Below are positions 35,299 to 43,021 of a DNA stretch of 64,000 nt, piece after piece (the first letter of the stretch is position 1; every line of letters starts with the position of its first letter). The stretch comes from Nocardia exalbida NBRC 100660 (GTDB lineage: Bacteria; Actinomycetota; Actinomycetes; Mycobacteriales; Mycobacteriaceae). The stretch lies in the NCBI RefSeq assembly GCF_000308575.1, contig NZ_BAFZ01000165.1:1-64000 (forward strand). Reading direction: 5' to 3'. The notes beneath the pieces were generated by a model. It was not told where the DNA came from and searched no databases. It worked only from the letters and a program-made list of their open reading frames with translations. The translations under genes were made by a program, and so were the position numbers.

Positions 35299-35494
35299 TC
35301 TATCCGGAGCACGCTGGTTCAAGAGCACCCATAGCTCTGCTGGTAGTGAGTGCGTCGAGATCGCGCATCTGGACGGCGGGCGCATCGGGGTTCGCGACTC
35401 GAAGAATCCTCACGGTGGGGTGCTGGTCTTCACGCCTTCGGAGTGGGACGTGTTCGTGTCGGGGGCGCGCGGCGGGGCATTCGACCGGCCCTGA
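35288..35494 (+). CDS. DUF397 protein
   Basis: 68 residues from GTG overlapping the regulator by 11 bp. Typical DUF397: WFKSTHSSAGSECVEIAHL, VRDSKNPHGGVLVFTPSEW. Standard small partner of the XRE/DUF5753 regulator. Confidence 0.92.
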   Translation: MSVDLSGARWFKSTHSSAGSECVEIAHLDGGRIGVRDSKNPHGGVLVFTPSEWDVFVSGARGGAFDRP

Positions 35495-35901
35495 GCTGCG
35501 CCTGCTCGATCGGCGGTATTCATTGGGCACGACAGTGGGCACGCTTCAGGGACAGCAGGACTTCCGAGACCGAGAGCTTCGACGAATATCGTTGCGCAAC
35601 ATCGGCTGTGTCGGCGGGTCGGCGGACCTGCCGACGCTCGGGCGTGAGTTCGGCCGTATGCGACCCGGCGGGCAGATGCGGTGTTCGATCTGGTCGCCGC
35701 GGTGTTGGGCGCGAAGGGCTTGTCAGGGTCGCTGCCGGAGTCCTCACTGGTCGGCAAGCATCGACGGGCAACAGCAGTGTGTATGCCGCACTCGATCGAG
35801 GTCGGATCGAAGTCGATCGGCCACAGCGGAGACCAGGCGGCCCGAGGGTGTCGCGACCGTTCACCGACGAAAGCTGAGACGATGTGCGCCGCCACAGACC
35901 G
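35495..35901 (+). other. Stretch with IS remnant, no intact gene
   Basis: About 400 bp after DUF397. No intact gene; the second half holds the transposase remnant listed separately, and the first 130 bp show nothing recognisable. Confidence 0.5.
35630..35877 (+). mobile_element. Decayed transposase N-terminal fragment (IS701-like DDE type)
   Basis: Across two frames the sequence reads YATRRADAVFDLVAAVLGAK, SLPESSLVGKHRRAT, then VYAALDRGRIEVDRP. This follows the N-terminal pattern I know from actinobacterial DDE transposases (RRADALFEL ... LPELSL ... HRRGHG ... MYAALNHGRIDV). The catalytic domain is absent and at least one frameshift is present, so only a relic remains. Confidence 0.5.
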
Positions 35902-36270
35902 ATGAGTAGTGCACTGATTCCGCCGCGAACACTGACCGACCTCGAAATCAGCGTCGCCACCAAGCTGCTGTCCTCGGATGCTCCTGGCGCCACCGAGTAC
36001 CTGGCGCAGGTGCCGTATGCGCAGGTCGTCGCAACTTGGGGTGTCGGTTCGCCCAGCATCGATCTTTCGGTCCGGCCCGGTGCGGTGCAAGCATCTGATG
36101 CGCCGGACGGGATCTTCGCCTGCGGAGCGGTAACCGACCGCAATGGATCACCGCTCGGCGAGGTGATTCTGTGGGTCGAGAACGGCTGGCTCAGCGGCGT
36201 CGAGTACGCCTGGTATACGGACCAGCGCCCACACGCACTACCCGAGCCCGATCGGATCGAGCTTCTGTAG
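35902..36270 (+). CDS. Hypothetical protein
   Basis: 122 residues, MSSALIPPRTLTDLEISVAT at the start and VILWVENGWLSGVEYAWYTD near the end. Cytosolic, single domain, no recognised family. Proteins with this type of aromatic-rich ending occur beside polymorphic-toxin and XRE loci, so an immunity-like role is possible but unsupported. Confidence 0.6.
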   Translation: MSSALIPPRTLTDLEISVATKLLSSDAPGATEYLAQVPYAQVVATWGVGSPSIDLSVRPGAVQASDAPDGIFACGAVTDRNGSPLGEVILWVENGWLSGVEYAWYTDQRPHALPEPDRIELL

Positions 36271-36595
36271 CGCAGGCTGATCGGGTGAAGGACCGACAGC
36301 CTCCCGTCGCTCATTACCCAGACTCTCCGGCCTCGAAAGCGTTCGCGGTTGTCCACCGACACGGCCGTCCACCAATGAATTCAATGGATTGCCAAGAATT
36401 TCCTGTGCATCCTTGCTTGGACCGGTACCGTGCACAGGGCTGATACCTATTCGTACGCCGCCCGGCGCAGTCGCTGATGTCGGCGCTGAGCCAGTGTTCG
36501 GGCACGGGTGTCCGGAGGATGACCTCGGGCTTGACAGCCAGGTAGCCGTGCCCGCCTGGGGGCCTTTGCCGCCCACTCGGCGGTAACGTGATGGT
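36271..36595. other. Intergenic stretch
   Basis: 325 bp without a supportable gene; an A/T-richer patch lies at 36370-36420. Its right end carries a TAACGT -10-like element 7 bp before the next GTG. Confidence 0.5.
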
Positions 36596-37054
36596 GTGTC
36601 GGAGCGGGGGATCGAATTCAAGCCGGATGCGGATGATCCGAAGCGGGTGAAACTGTACAGAGGTCTGCCACAGGGCGTTTCCCGTGCCGAGATCACCTAC
36701 CGCGCCGAGGGTGGTTTCTGCGGTACCCGGTTGGTGCGCTGTTCCGAGGCGGAGTTCGCGCAGCTTCGCACCGCTGTCGACGGCGTCTACGAAGGGCCGT
36801 GGAGCGAAGCCCGTCGGATTACTGTGTCGGAAGCCCGGCATTACATCGATCAGGCGCAACGGCGGATCGAGCAGCAGGAAGCGGAGACATACCGGCTTCA
36901 TGACCGACCGCCCCAGCGAGCTGGGCCAGCAGGTCGTCCAGCAGCATGCCTACCGGTGCGATCAATGCGGCTCCATGCAGCTGTTCGCCGACGGTTTCCT
37001 TCCGCACCCGTTGCCCGGCAGGAAGCCGTCGTAGGCGCGGTGTCGCAGCGGTGA
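36596..37054 (+). CDS. Hypothetical protein, probably leaderless
   Basis: GTG start with no ribosome site but TAACGT 7 bp upstream, the layout of a leaderless actinobacterial transcript. The first 100 residues look real (MSERGIEFKPDADDPKRVKL ... YRAEGGFCGTRLVRCSEAEF). The last 50 residues are an arginine/alanine-rich run that coincides with the better-looking ORF at 36900, so the true C-terminus may be earlier if there is a frameshift near 36880 (another frame ends GDIPAS at an ATGA overlap). Confidence 0.6.
   Translation: MSERGIEFKPDADDPKRVKLYRGLPQGVSRAEITYRAEGGFCGTRLVRCSEAEFAQLRTAVDGVYEGPWSEARRITVSEARHYIDQAQRRIEQQEAETYRLHDRPPQRAGPAGRPAACLPVRSMRLHAAVRRRFPSAPVARQEAVVGAVSQR
36900..37034 (+). 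CDS. 44-residue protein with CxxC motif
   Basis: MTDRPSELGQQVVQQHAYRC, then DQCGSMQLFADG. It has one CxxC pair and amino-acid use more natural than the overlapping frame. It could be coupled to the preceding gene by an ATGA. Small size keeps confidence low. Confidence 0.4.
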   Translation: MTDRPSELGQQVVQQHAYRCDQCGSMQLFADGFLPHPLPGRKPS

Positions 37055-37078
37055 CTGCGCGTTGACTACGCTGACGCG

Positions 37079-37834
37079 GTGCCCCAATCCGTGCCACTGA
37101 CGAGACTTCTCGATGACGCGGGCTTGCTGTCACTCGAGCATCGGCTCCACCTCGAAGACGTGCTCGGCGCACACGTGTGGGAGGTCGACCTGGAAGAACG
37201 CCGACTCGAATTCGCGGGCGACGAGGGCTCGTTCGTGTGCACCGACGTCCATCTGCTCGGTACGGCCGACGCCGAGACGTGGCTGTGGGGGTGGGTCAAT
37301 CCCTGGGGTTACCCGCGTTCGCTGCTGCGTGCCTCGGAGACGGTGCGCGACTTCGGCCTTCGATACGGTGTCGCCGAATTGTGTTCGGCCGAACTGCCGG
37401 TGGTGCTCGGTGGCGCCGCCCCGGAGCCCTATCAGGTGGCGGGGCTGATGGCGGACGCCGCGAAGATCGTCTGCGGGCGCTGGAACTCCTACTGCGGCGT
37501 CATCGATGGCGCCTGCGTCGCGTTTCTCATCGAACACCCGGCGTTCGAATTGCCCGCGCCCACCCCCTCGGGTCTCGCTCGCGTCCTGGCCTATGGTTTC
37601 GGCGCACTGCCCCTGACCGATCACCGGCGCGCCGTATACAGCTACCTGAACCGGCGGGGTCTGGGCACCGAATTCCTCGACGACTACCGGTGGCTGGAAT
37701 TCGGCGGCGACGGTCTGGCGGGTGAAGTGGAGTTCGACGCTTCCGGCCGGATCGCGAGCCTGGATATCCGACTCGCGACGGAGGCGATCGATTCGCCCTT
37801 CGAGGCGCGAACGCAGTCGGCCTCGTCCCACTGA
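37079..37834 (+). CDS. DUF6882-like protein, leaderless
   Basis: 251 residues from GTG; TACGCT lies 6 bp before it and there is no Shine-Dalgarno site, so the mRNA probably starts at the GTG. Pattern FVCTDVHLLGTADAETWLWG, WVNPWGYPRSLLRAS, FGLRYGVAELCSAELPVV matches the DUF6882 family as I know it. Function unknown; cytosolic. Confidence 0.75.
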   Translation: MPQSVPLTRLLDDAGLLSLEHRLHLEDVLGAHVWEVDLEERRLEFAGDEGSFVCTDVHLLGTADAETWLWGWVNPWGYPRSLLRASETVRDFGLRYGVAELCSAELPVVLGGAAPEPYQVAGLMADAAKIVCGRWNSYCGVIDGACVAFLIEHPAFELPAPTPSGLARVLAYGFGALPLTDHRRAVYSYLNRRGLGTEFLDDYRWLEFGGDGLAGEVEFDASGRIASLDIRLATEAIDSPFEARTQSASSH

Positions 37835-37874
37835 CCGTCCATCCGTCCGGACGGACGGCTGCGGCCTGCCGCGG

Positions 37875-39074
37875 TCAGTTCGGCGGGAACCTCTGCTGGA
37901 ACCAGTCGAGGATGTCGGGGAGGGCAATGCGGGCCGATCCGGCGTGGTCCACCTCGCCCAGGTCGCGCAGGGTCGCGTTGCCGCTGCCGAGAGCTCGCAG
38001 GCAGTGCTCGGCGTTGGGATAGGGGACGGCGCGGTCGCCGTGGGAAGCGTAGAGGCGGACCGGCACCCGTGGTTGCCAGTCGCAGGTGCCGTCGCTCTCG
38101 GCGATGGCCGCGGCGGCTGCGCCGGTCGGTTCGATGGCCAACTGGAGGAACCGCGGGGTCAGCACTTGCGCGGGGGTGGCGGCCAGCGAGGTCACGATGG
38201 TGATCTCGCTGTGGAAGCCGTCGAAGAGTTCTTCCACTTTATCGGCATAGGGCTGCTGGAAAGCTTCGGTCGGATCGTCGTAGAGCTGGTGGATCCGGTT
38301 CATCGAAGTGAGCCAATACGAGAGGAACAGCACCGCCGCACCCGGTACGACCCGCCCGTCGAGCGCGGCGGGCGCCTGAACGTGCTGGAGGTCGTAGGGG
38401 CCGCTGATCGGGGCCAGGGCGGCGACCCCGAAACCGGGGATCGCTCCGGCGTGTAGCGCTTTGCCGAGCGCCATCGCGGCGTGGCCGCCCTGGGAGAAAC
38501 CGGTCACCAGCACATTCGGGTCCAGCTCCCGGTGCTGTTGTGCCGCGAGGGATTCGGCCGCGCGCAGCAGGTCGGCCGAGGCGCTGGTCTCGGAGGGCGC
38601 ATGGGTGTAGGGATGCGTTCCGGGACCGTTCCCGAGGCCCAAGTAGTCCGGTGCCGTCGCCGCGTACCCGGCGGCGGCGAACGCCACCGTGCGCAGCCGG
38701 TCGGAGAGATTGCGGGTGTCGACCGACGGCGCGTCGCTCTTCAGCGTCATGGTCCCGTGTTCGTAGCTGACCACCCGCAGCCGCCGAGAGTCGGTGCGCG
38801 GCAACACCACCAGCCCGCTGGCGGTGGTCGGCTCGCCCTGCGGGGTAATCGTCCGGTACTCGAGGCGAAAAGCGTCGACGCCGTTACGGACGGGCGTGCG
38901 GATATCGCCGTCGGCCAACAGCGCGGCGGTCTGCTCGGGCGGCAGACTCAGCAGGGGAGTGGTCGATACGATCGCACCGCGGTCAGGCGGCGATTCGCGC
39001 TCGGTGTCCGCGCACCCGGCGGCGGCTCCCAGCAGGACGACCACCGCGACCAAGCAGCGCCTCAGACGGTCCAT
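37875..39074 (-). CDS. Secretory lipase (LIP-family) lipoprotein
   Basis: 399 residues. MDRLRRCLVAVVVLLGAAAGC is a lipoprotein signal with lipobox AAGC at position 21. LIP/secretory-lipase landmarks: YRTITPQGEPTTASGLVVLP, VSYEHGTM (oxyanion), APDYLGLG, nucleophile GFSQGGHAA, Asp in ASHGDRAVPYPNAE and His in EVDHAGSARI. It should hydrolyse lipids or esters at the cell surface. Confidence 0.9.
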   Translation of the reverse strand: MDRLRRCLVAVVVLLGAAAGCADTERESPPDRGAIVSTTPLLSLPPEQTAALLADGDIRTPVRNGVDAFRLEYRTITPQGEPTTASGLVVLPRTDSRRLRVVSYEHGTMTLKSDAPSVDTRNLSDRLRTVAFAAAGYAATAPDYLGLGNGPGTHPYTHAPSETSASADLLRAAESLAAQQHRELDPNVLVTGFSQGGHAAMALGKALHAGAIPGFGVAALAPISGPYDLQHVQAPAALDGRVVPGAAVLFLSYWLTSMNRIHQLYDDPTEAFQQPYADKVEELFDGFHSEITIVTSLAATPAQVLTPRFLQLAIEPTGAAAAAIAESDGTCDWQPRVPVRLYASHGDRAVPYPNAEHCLRALGSGNATLRDLGEVDHAGSARIALPDILDWFQQRFPPN

Positions 39075-39467
39075 CCGTGGATCCTCTCGATGATCATCGG
39101 GTCCGCTCCATCATCGCGCTCGGACCGGCGGGTGGTCGGCTCCCGCGGTCACTCGAAGATCGCCGAAGGTTCGGGCGCGGCTCCCTGGCCTCTGCGAGGT
39201 CGTGTCGGAGTGGGTTCGGTGCGTGGTCGTAGCCAGCAGATCCACCGGGTGGTCACCGGCCGATAAGTAAATCAACGTTCTGAAAAGCTTCATCTATCTA
39301 CCAGTGCAAACTAGCTATATGTTATGAGATATTATTAGAGATCCGGGTAGCTTGGTGTGATTGCTGCCTGCACGACGCAGGGCTGTCGAGGCTATCCGGT
39401 CGAAGCTGTCCGGTCGGCGCCGACACGCGGAGGCGGCCGATCGAGGGTTACTACCCGAGGAGTGGGT
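39075..39467. other. Divergent intergenic region with A/T-rich core
   Basis: About 390 bp without a supportable gene. Bases 39265-39347 are far richer in A/T than anything nearby and include TATTAT at 39330-39335, a good -10 for the rightward gene; promoters for both flanking genes probably lie here. Confidence 0.5.
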
Positions 39468-40046
39468 GTGGGCACGGTACCGGCGAGCGCGACGACCGAG
39501 ATCTACTTCCGTGCGGCGGCCGCCACTTTGGTCGAGGCGGCGACAGTGCTGGCTGATTTCGGGTGCTCCCCGGTCGACGTGTCCGGCATTCTCCATCGGT
39601 TGCGCCGAGTCGAGCACGCACTCGGCGTGATCATGGCCAACCTGAGCGCTGCCCTGGCGTCCGGACCGGTGGCCGCCGACCGCGCGCAATTCTCCGGACT
39701 CGGCGAGGCCCTCGGCCGCGTCCTGGAGCGCACGCACGCGGCGGCCACCGTCGCGGACGCCCACTTCATCACGGCAGTGCCGGACGAGGTGCTCGAGGTC
39801 GTGGTGACGATAGGTCGCTGCGCCCAGCTCACCGCCGCGGCGCTGGGAGCCTGCGAGCAGCCGCTGCTCGGGTCGTATCGCGCCGAGTTGCTGCGTCTCG
39901 CGGTGCACGCCGAACGGACGTTCACCCGGTGGTCGCTGGCGCGCACCGGCGGGGACCCGACGGCGGAACTCGGCAGCGCGCTCGTCTCGGTCGTCCACGC
40001 GTTCCTGGCGGTCGGCCACGCGGCGGCAGTCGTCATCCCGGACTGA
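39468..40046 (+). CDS. Hypothetical helical protein
   Basis: 192 residues from GTG with GAGGAG 5 bp before; GTG 39462 is an alternative. Almost entirely alanine/leucine-rich helix (FRAAAATLVEAATVLADFG, LHRLRRVEHALGVIMANL). No membrane segment clear enough to call, no recognised family. Located before the GMC oxidoreductase but 183 bp away. Confidence 0.65.
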   Translation: MGTVPASATTEIYFRAAAATLVEAATVLADFGCSPVDVSGILHRLRRVEHALGVIMANLSAALASGPVAADRAQFSGLGEALGRVLERTHAAATVADAHFITAVPDEVLEVVVTIGRCAQLTAAALGACEQPLLGSYRAELLRLAVHAERTFTRWSLARTGGDPTAELGSALVSVVHAFLAVGHAAAVVIPD

Positions 40047-40229
40047 ACGGCCAGGGTAACCCTCGGCCCGCGCGGGTGCGGCGAGAACGGTCCGCATAGT
40101 GCCCATATCGCTATGTGGCCATCCATTCTTCCGGATAAGTAGCTGTCACCTGGGTGAACGCGGCTTTAGTTAGTGGTTGTTCATGCTGTGTGATAGAACT
40201 CACTGGCGAAACGAAGGGGACTGCTCGAC

Positions 40230-42185
40230 ATGCAACCAACAGCCAAGCAACGCGCGGCGATGAACATCATCTGCGACACCTTCAACCCCGGCGACGGGCT
40301 GACGCTGCCGTCGGCGAGCGCGCTCGGCGCCGTCGATACCGTCTTCGAGTTGCTGGGCCGCAATCCCCGCGAGGCCGAGAAGAAACAACTGGCCACCCTG
40401 CTGAACCTGTGGGATTCGCGGCTGGCGGGCCTGCTCACCGGCAGCGGTCCGCGGCGTTTCTCCAAACTGACGCAGGAGCAACGGGAACAGGCGTTGCTGC
40501 GACTCGCCGATTCCCGCATCGAGTCGGTGCGGGTGCTCTTCCAGGCGCTCAAACAAGCGTCGCTGCTGTCCTACAACATCACCCCCGGCCCCTCGGGCGT
40601 CAATCCGCTGTGGAAGGAGATCGGTTATCCGGCCCCGGCCGGTCCGCTCCAGACCGCGCCCGCGCCCGCGCTGTCTCCGCTGCGCTTCGGCGAAACCACC
40701 GAACTGCACTGTGATGTCGTGGTCGTCGGGTCCGGCGCCGGAGGCGGTGTCGCGGCCGCGGTGCTGGCCGAAGCGGGTCTCGACGTCATCGTGGTGGAAC
40801 GCGGAAACTATTACGACGACCGCGATTTCGGTCTCGGCGAACTCGGCGGGCTGAAGCACCTGTACGCGCCGGGGCCGCCCGGTTCCACCGAAGGCCAGAT
40901 CACCCTCGTCGCGGGCACCTGCCTGGGCGGTGGAACGGTCGTCAACTGGAGCACATCCTTGCCGACGCCGCAGGACGTCCGGGCGGAGTGGGCCGCGCTG
41001 GGCGCCGCCCAGTTCGCCGAGGCCGAGTTCGACGAGGCGCTCGAGGTGGTGCGCCGCCGGCTCGGCGTCACCGAGCAGCGGTCGGTGTTGTCGGCCCGCG
41101 ACGGTGTTCTCGAACGCGGCGCCCAGGCGCTGGGCTGGGAAGTGGATACCTTGCCGCGCAATGTCACCGACGCCTGCGATGCCGACGTGGAGTGCGGTCG
41201 CTGCGGATACGGCTGCCGGTTGGGCGCCAAGCAGTCGGTGACCAAGACCTGGCTCGCCGATGCGGCCGATCGGGGCGCGCGGCTCGTCGTGGACGCCGAT
41301 GTGCGCCGGATTTCCGTGCGAGGCGGCCGGGCGCAGGGCGTTTCCGCGGTCACCTCCGACGGTGTGGCGATCGAGGTGCGCGCCCGGGCGGTGGTGGTGG
41401 CGGCCGGAGCGATCCAGACTCCGGCGTTGCTGCGGCGCTCCGGGTTGCGCAACGACAACATCGGCCGCCACTTGCGCCTGCATCCGGCGGCCGCGGTGTT
41501 CGGCGTGTTCGAGGAAGAGATCCGGCCGTGGGAAGGCGGCTTGCAGACGAGGATCTGCCGTCGGCACAGCGACCTGGACGGCGACGGCTACGGCGTGATC
41601 TACGAAACCGGCCCGATTCATCCCGGTCTCGCCACCGGGTTCATGAGCTGGCGCGGCGCCGCGAACCATCGGGCCACCATGCTCGATTTCGCGCGTTCGA
41701 ACGCGATCGGCATCATCACACGTGACCGCGACTCGGGCACCGTATCCGTCGACCGCGGCGGTGAGCCGATCGTCAACTACCGGTTGTCGGATTACGATGC
41801 CGCCCATCTGCACACCGGGTTCGAGGGGGCGGCGAGCATCCTGGAGGCAGCGGGCGCGCAGCGCATCTTCTCCGGGCACCAAGCAGGCGTCTCCTATGAG
41901 CCCGGCCGGCGCGGGTCGCATGCCGATTTCGCGGCCGCATGCCGGGCCGCCGGGTACGGTCCGGGACAGTGTTCCCTGGGCGCGCTGCACATCATGGGCT
42001 CGGCGCGGATGGGTGGCTCACCGCAGACATCGGCCACCAACCCGGACGGCGCCACCTGGGAGGCGGCCAACATCGTCGTCGCCGACGCGTCCTGCTTCCC
42101 CACGGCGTCGGGCGTCAATCCCATGGTCTCGATCGAGGCGATCGCCTACATGAACGCGAAACGGCTTGCCGCGCAGCTGGTCTGA
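40230..42185 (+). CDS. GMC oxidoreductase, long-chain alcohol oxidase type
   Basis: 651 residues. An N-terminal helical extension (residues 1-160) precedes the FAD domain (VVVGSGAGGGVAAAVLAEAG near 170), TCLGGGTVVNWS, and a cysteine-rich block CDADVECGRCGYGC. The C-terminal GMC domain ends MGSARMGGSPQTSATNPDG, ADASCFPTASGVNPMVSIEA with the conserved active-site region. The helical extension plus cysteine block are typical of fatty-alcohol oxidases; substrate unproven. AAGGGG precedes ATG at 11 bp. Its 3' end faces the conservon at 16 bp. Confidence 0.88.
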   Translation: MQPTAKQRAAMNIICDTFNPGDGLTLPSASALGAVDTVFELLGRNPREAEKKQLATLLNLWDSRLAGLLTGSGPRRFSKLTQEQREQALLRLADSRIESVRVLFQALKQASLLSYNITPGPSGVNPLWKEIGYPAPAGPLQTAPAPALSPLRFGETTELHCDVVVVGSGAGGGVAAAVLAEAGLDVIVVERGNYYDDRDFGLGELGGLKHLYAPGPPGSTEGQITLVAGTCLGGGTVVNWSTSLPTPQDVRAEWAALGAAQFAEAEFDEALEVVRRRLGVTEQRSVLSARDGVLERGAQALGWEVDTLPRNVTDACDADVECGRCGYGCRLGAKQSVTKTWLADAADRGARLVVDADVRRISVRGGRAQGVSAVTSDGVAIEVRARAVVVAAGAIQTPALLRRSGLRNDNIGRHLRLHPAAAVFGVFEEEIRPWEGGLQTRICRRHSDLDGDGYGVIYETGPIHPGLATGFMSWRGAANHRATMLDFARSNAIGIITRDRDSGTVSVDRGGEPIVNYRLSDYDAAHLHTGFEGAASILEAAGAQRIFSGHQAGVSYEPGRRGSHADFAAACRAAGYGPGQCSLGALHIMGSARMGGSPQTSATNPDGATWEAANIVVADASCFPTASGVNPMVSIEAIAYMNAKRLAAQLV

Positions 42186-42201
42186 GTAATCGGCCGGTCG
42201 G

Positions 42202-42576
42202 TCAGAGCGCGCGGATGCCGTCGAGCACCGCGCGCAGGAGGCCGAGATCCGACTCCGGTCCCGTCGCGGTCGGGGCCGACCGGCAGATCAGCCTGCCGTC
42301 GTCGAGCAGGTCGCCGATGAGGACCTTCGTCATCGTCAGCGGCAGGCGCAGTCGCGCGGATACCTCGGCCACCGACTGCGGAGTGCGGCACAACTCCACG
42401 ATCGCCGCGTATTCGGGTTCGGTGCGCCGTAGCGCGGAGCCGGGCGCGCCGTCGACCACCAGGGTGACCAAGTTCAGTTCCCGGCGCACGGCACGACCCC
42501 GGCCGCGGGTGATGGCGAAGAGCCGGACCAGCGGACCGGCGTCTTCCTCGTACCAGGGATCGTGCTGATAGCTCAT
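42202..42576 (-). CDS. DUF742 protein (CvnC-like)
   Basis: 124 residues: WYEEDAGPLVRLFAITRGRG, RTEPEYAAIVELCRTPQSVA, LLDDGRLICRSA. Typical DUF742, the third gene of actinobacterial conservons, with a winged-helix-like body. ATGA overlap with the roadblock gene. In a standard conservon a GTPase (CvnD) follows; here the next gene is the convergent GMC oxidase. Confidence 0.92.
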   Translation of the reverse strand: MSYQHDPWYEEDAGPLVRLFAITRGRGRAVRRELNLVTLVVDGAPGSALRRTEPEYAAIVELCRTPQSVAEVSARLRLPLTMTKVLIGDLLDDGRLICRSAPTATGPESDLGLLRAVLDGIRAL

Positions 42577-42989
42577 GGCCGTGTCGAAGCGGGTGGGTGC
42601 GGGCGCGTATCGACCGACAGGTGGGTTCCGACTCGCTGCACCGTCTGATTCATCTCGTAGGCCACCATACCCATATCGGCGGTCTCGGACGCCATCAGCG
42701 CCAGGCACGCGTTGGCCCCCGCCGTGGTGACGAACAGCACCGCGCGATCGAGTTCCACCACCGTCTGGCAGACGCCACCGGCGTCGAAATGGTGGCCCAC
42801 GCTGCGGGACAAGCTGTGCAGTGCCGATGCCATCGCGCAGAATCGCTCGGCGTCGGCCTTGTCCAGCTGAGCCGAATGGCCGATCAGCAGCCCGTCCGAG
42901 GACAGCAGGACCGCGGACTGGGCTCCGACGAGTCCGGCGACCAGCTCGTCGAGCAGCCAACCGAGGCCGGTTCCCTGGGAAGTAGTCAT
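42573..42989 (-). CDS. Roadblock/LC7 protein (CvnB-like)
   Basis: 138 residues: LGWLLDELVAGLVGAQSAVL, SSDGLLIGHSAQLDKADAER, FVTTAGANACLALMASETAD. This is the Roadblock/MglB fold, normally a regulator of the small GTPase CvnD. It follows the histidine kinase by 32 bp. Confidence 0.93.
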   Translation of the reverse strand: MTTSQGTGLGWLLDELVAGLVGAQSAVLLSSDGLLIGHSAQLDKADAERFCAMASALHSLSRSVGHHFDAGGVCQTVVELDRAVLFVTTAGANACLALMASETADMGMVAYEMNQTVQRVGTHLSVDTRPHPPASTRP

Positions 42990-43021
42990 CGTCGCCTTCT
43001 GAATGTGTATGGAATTGCGGA

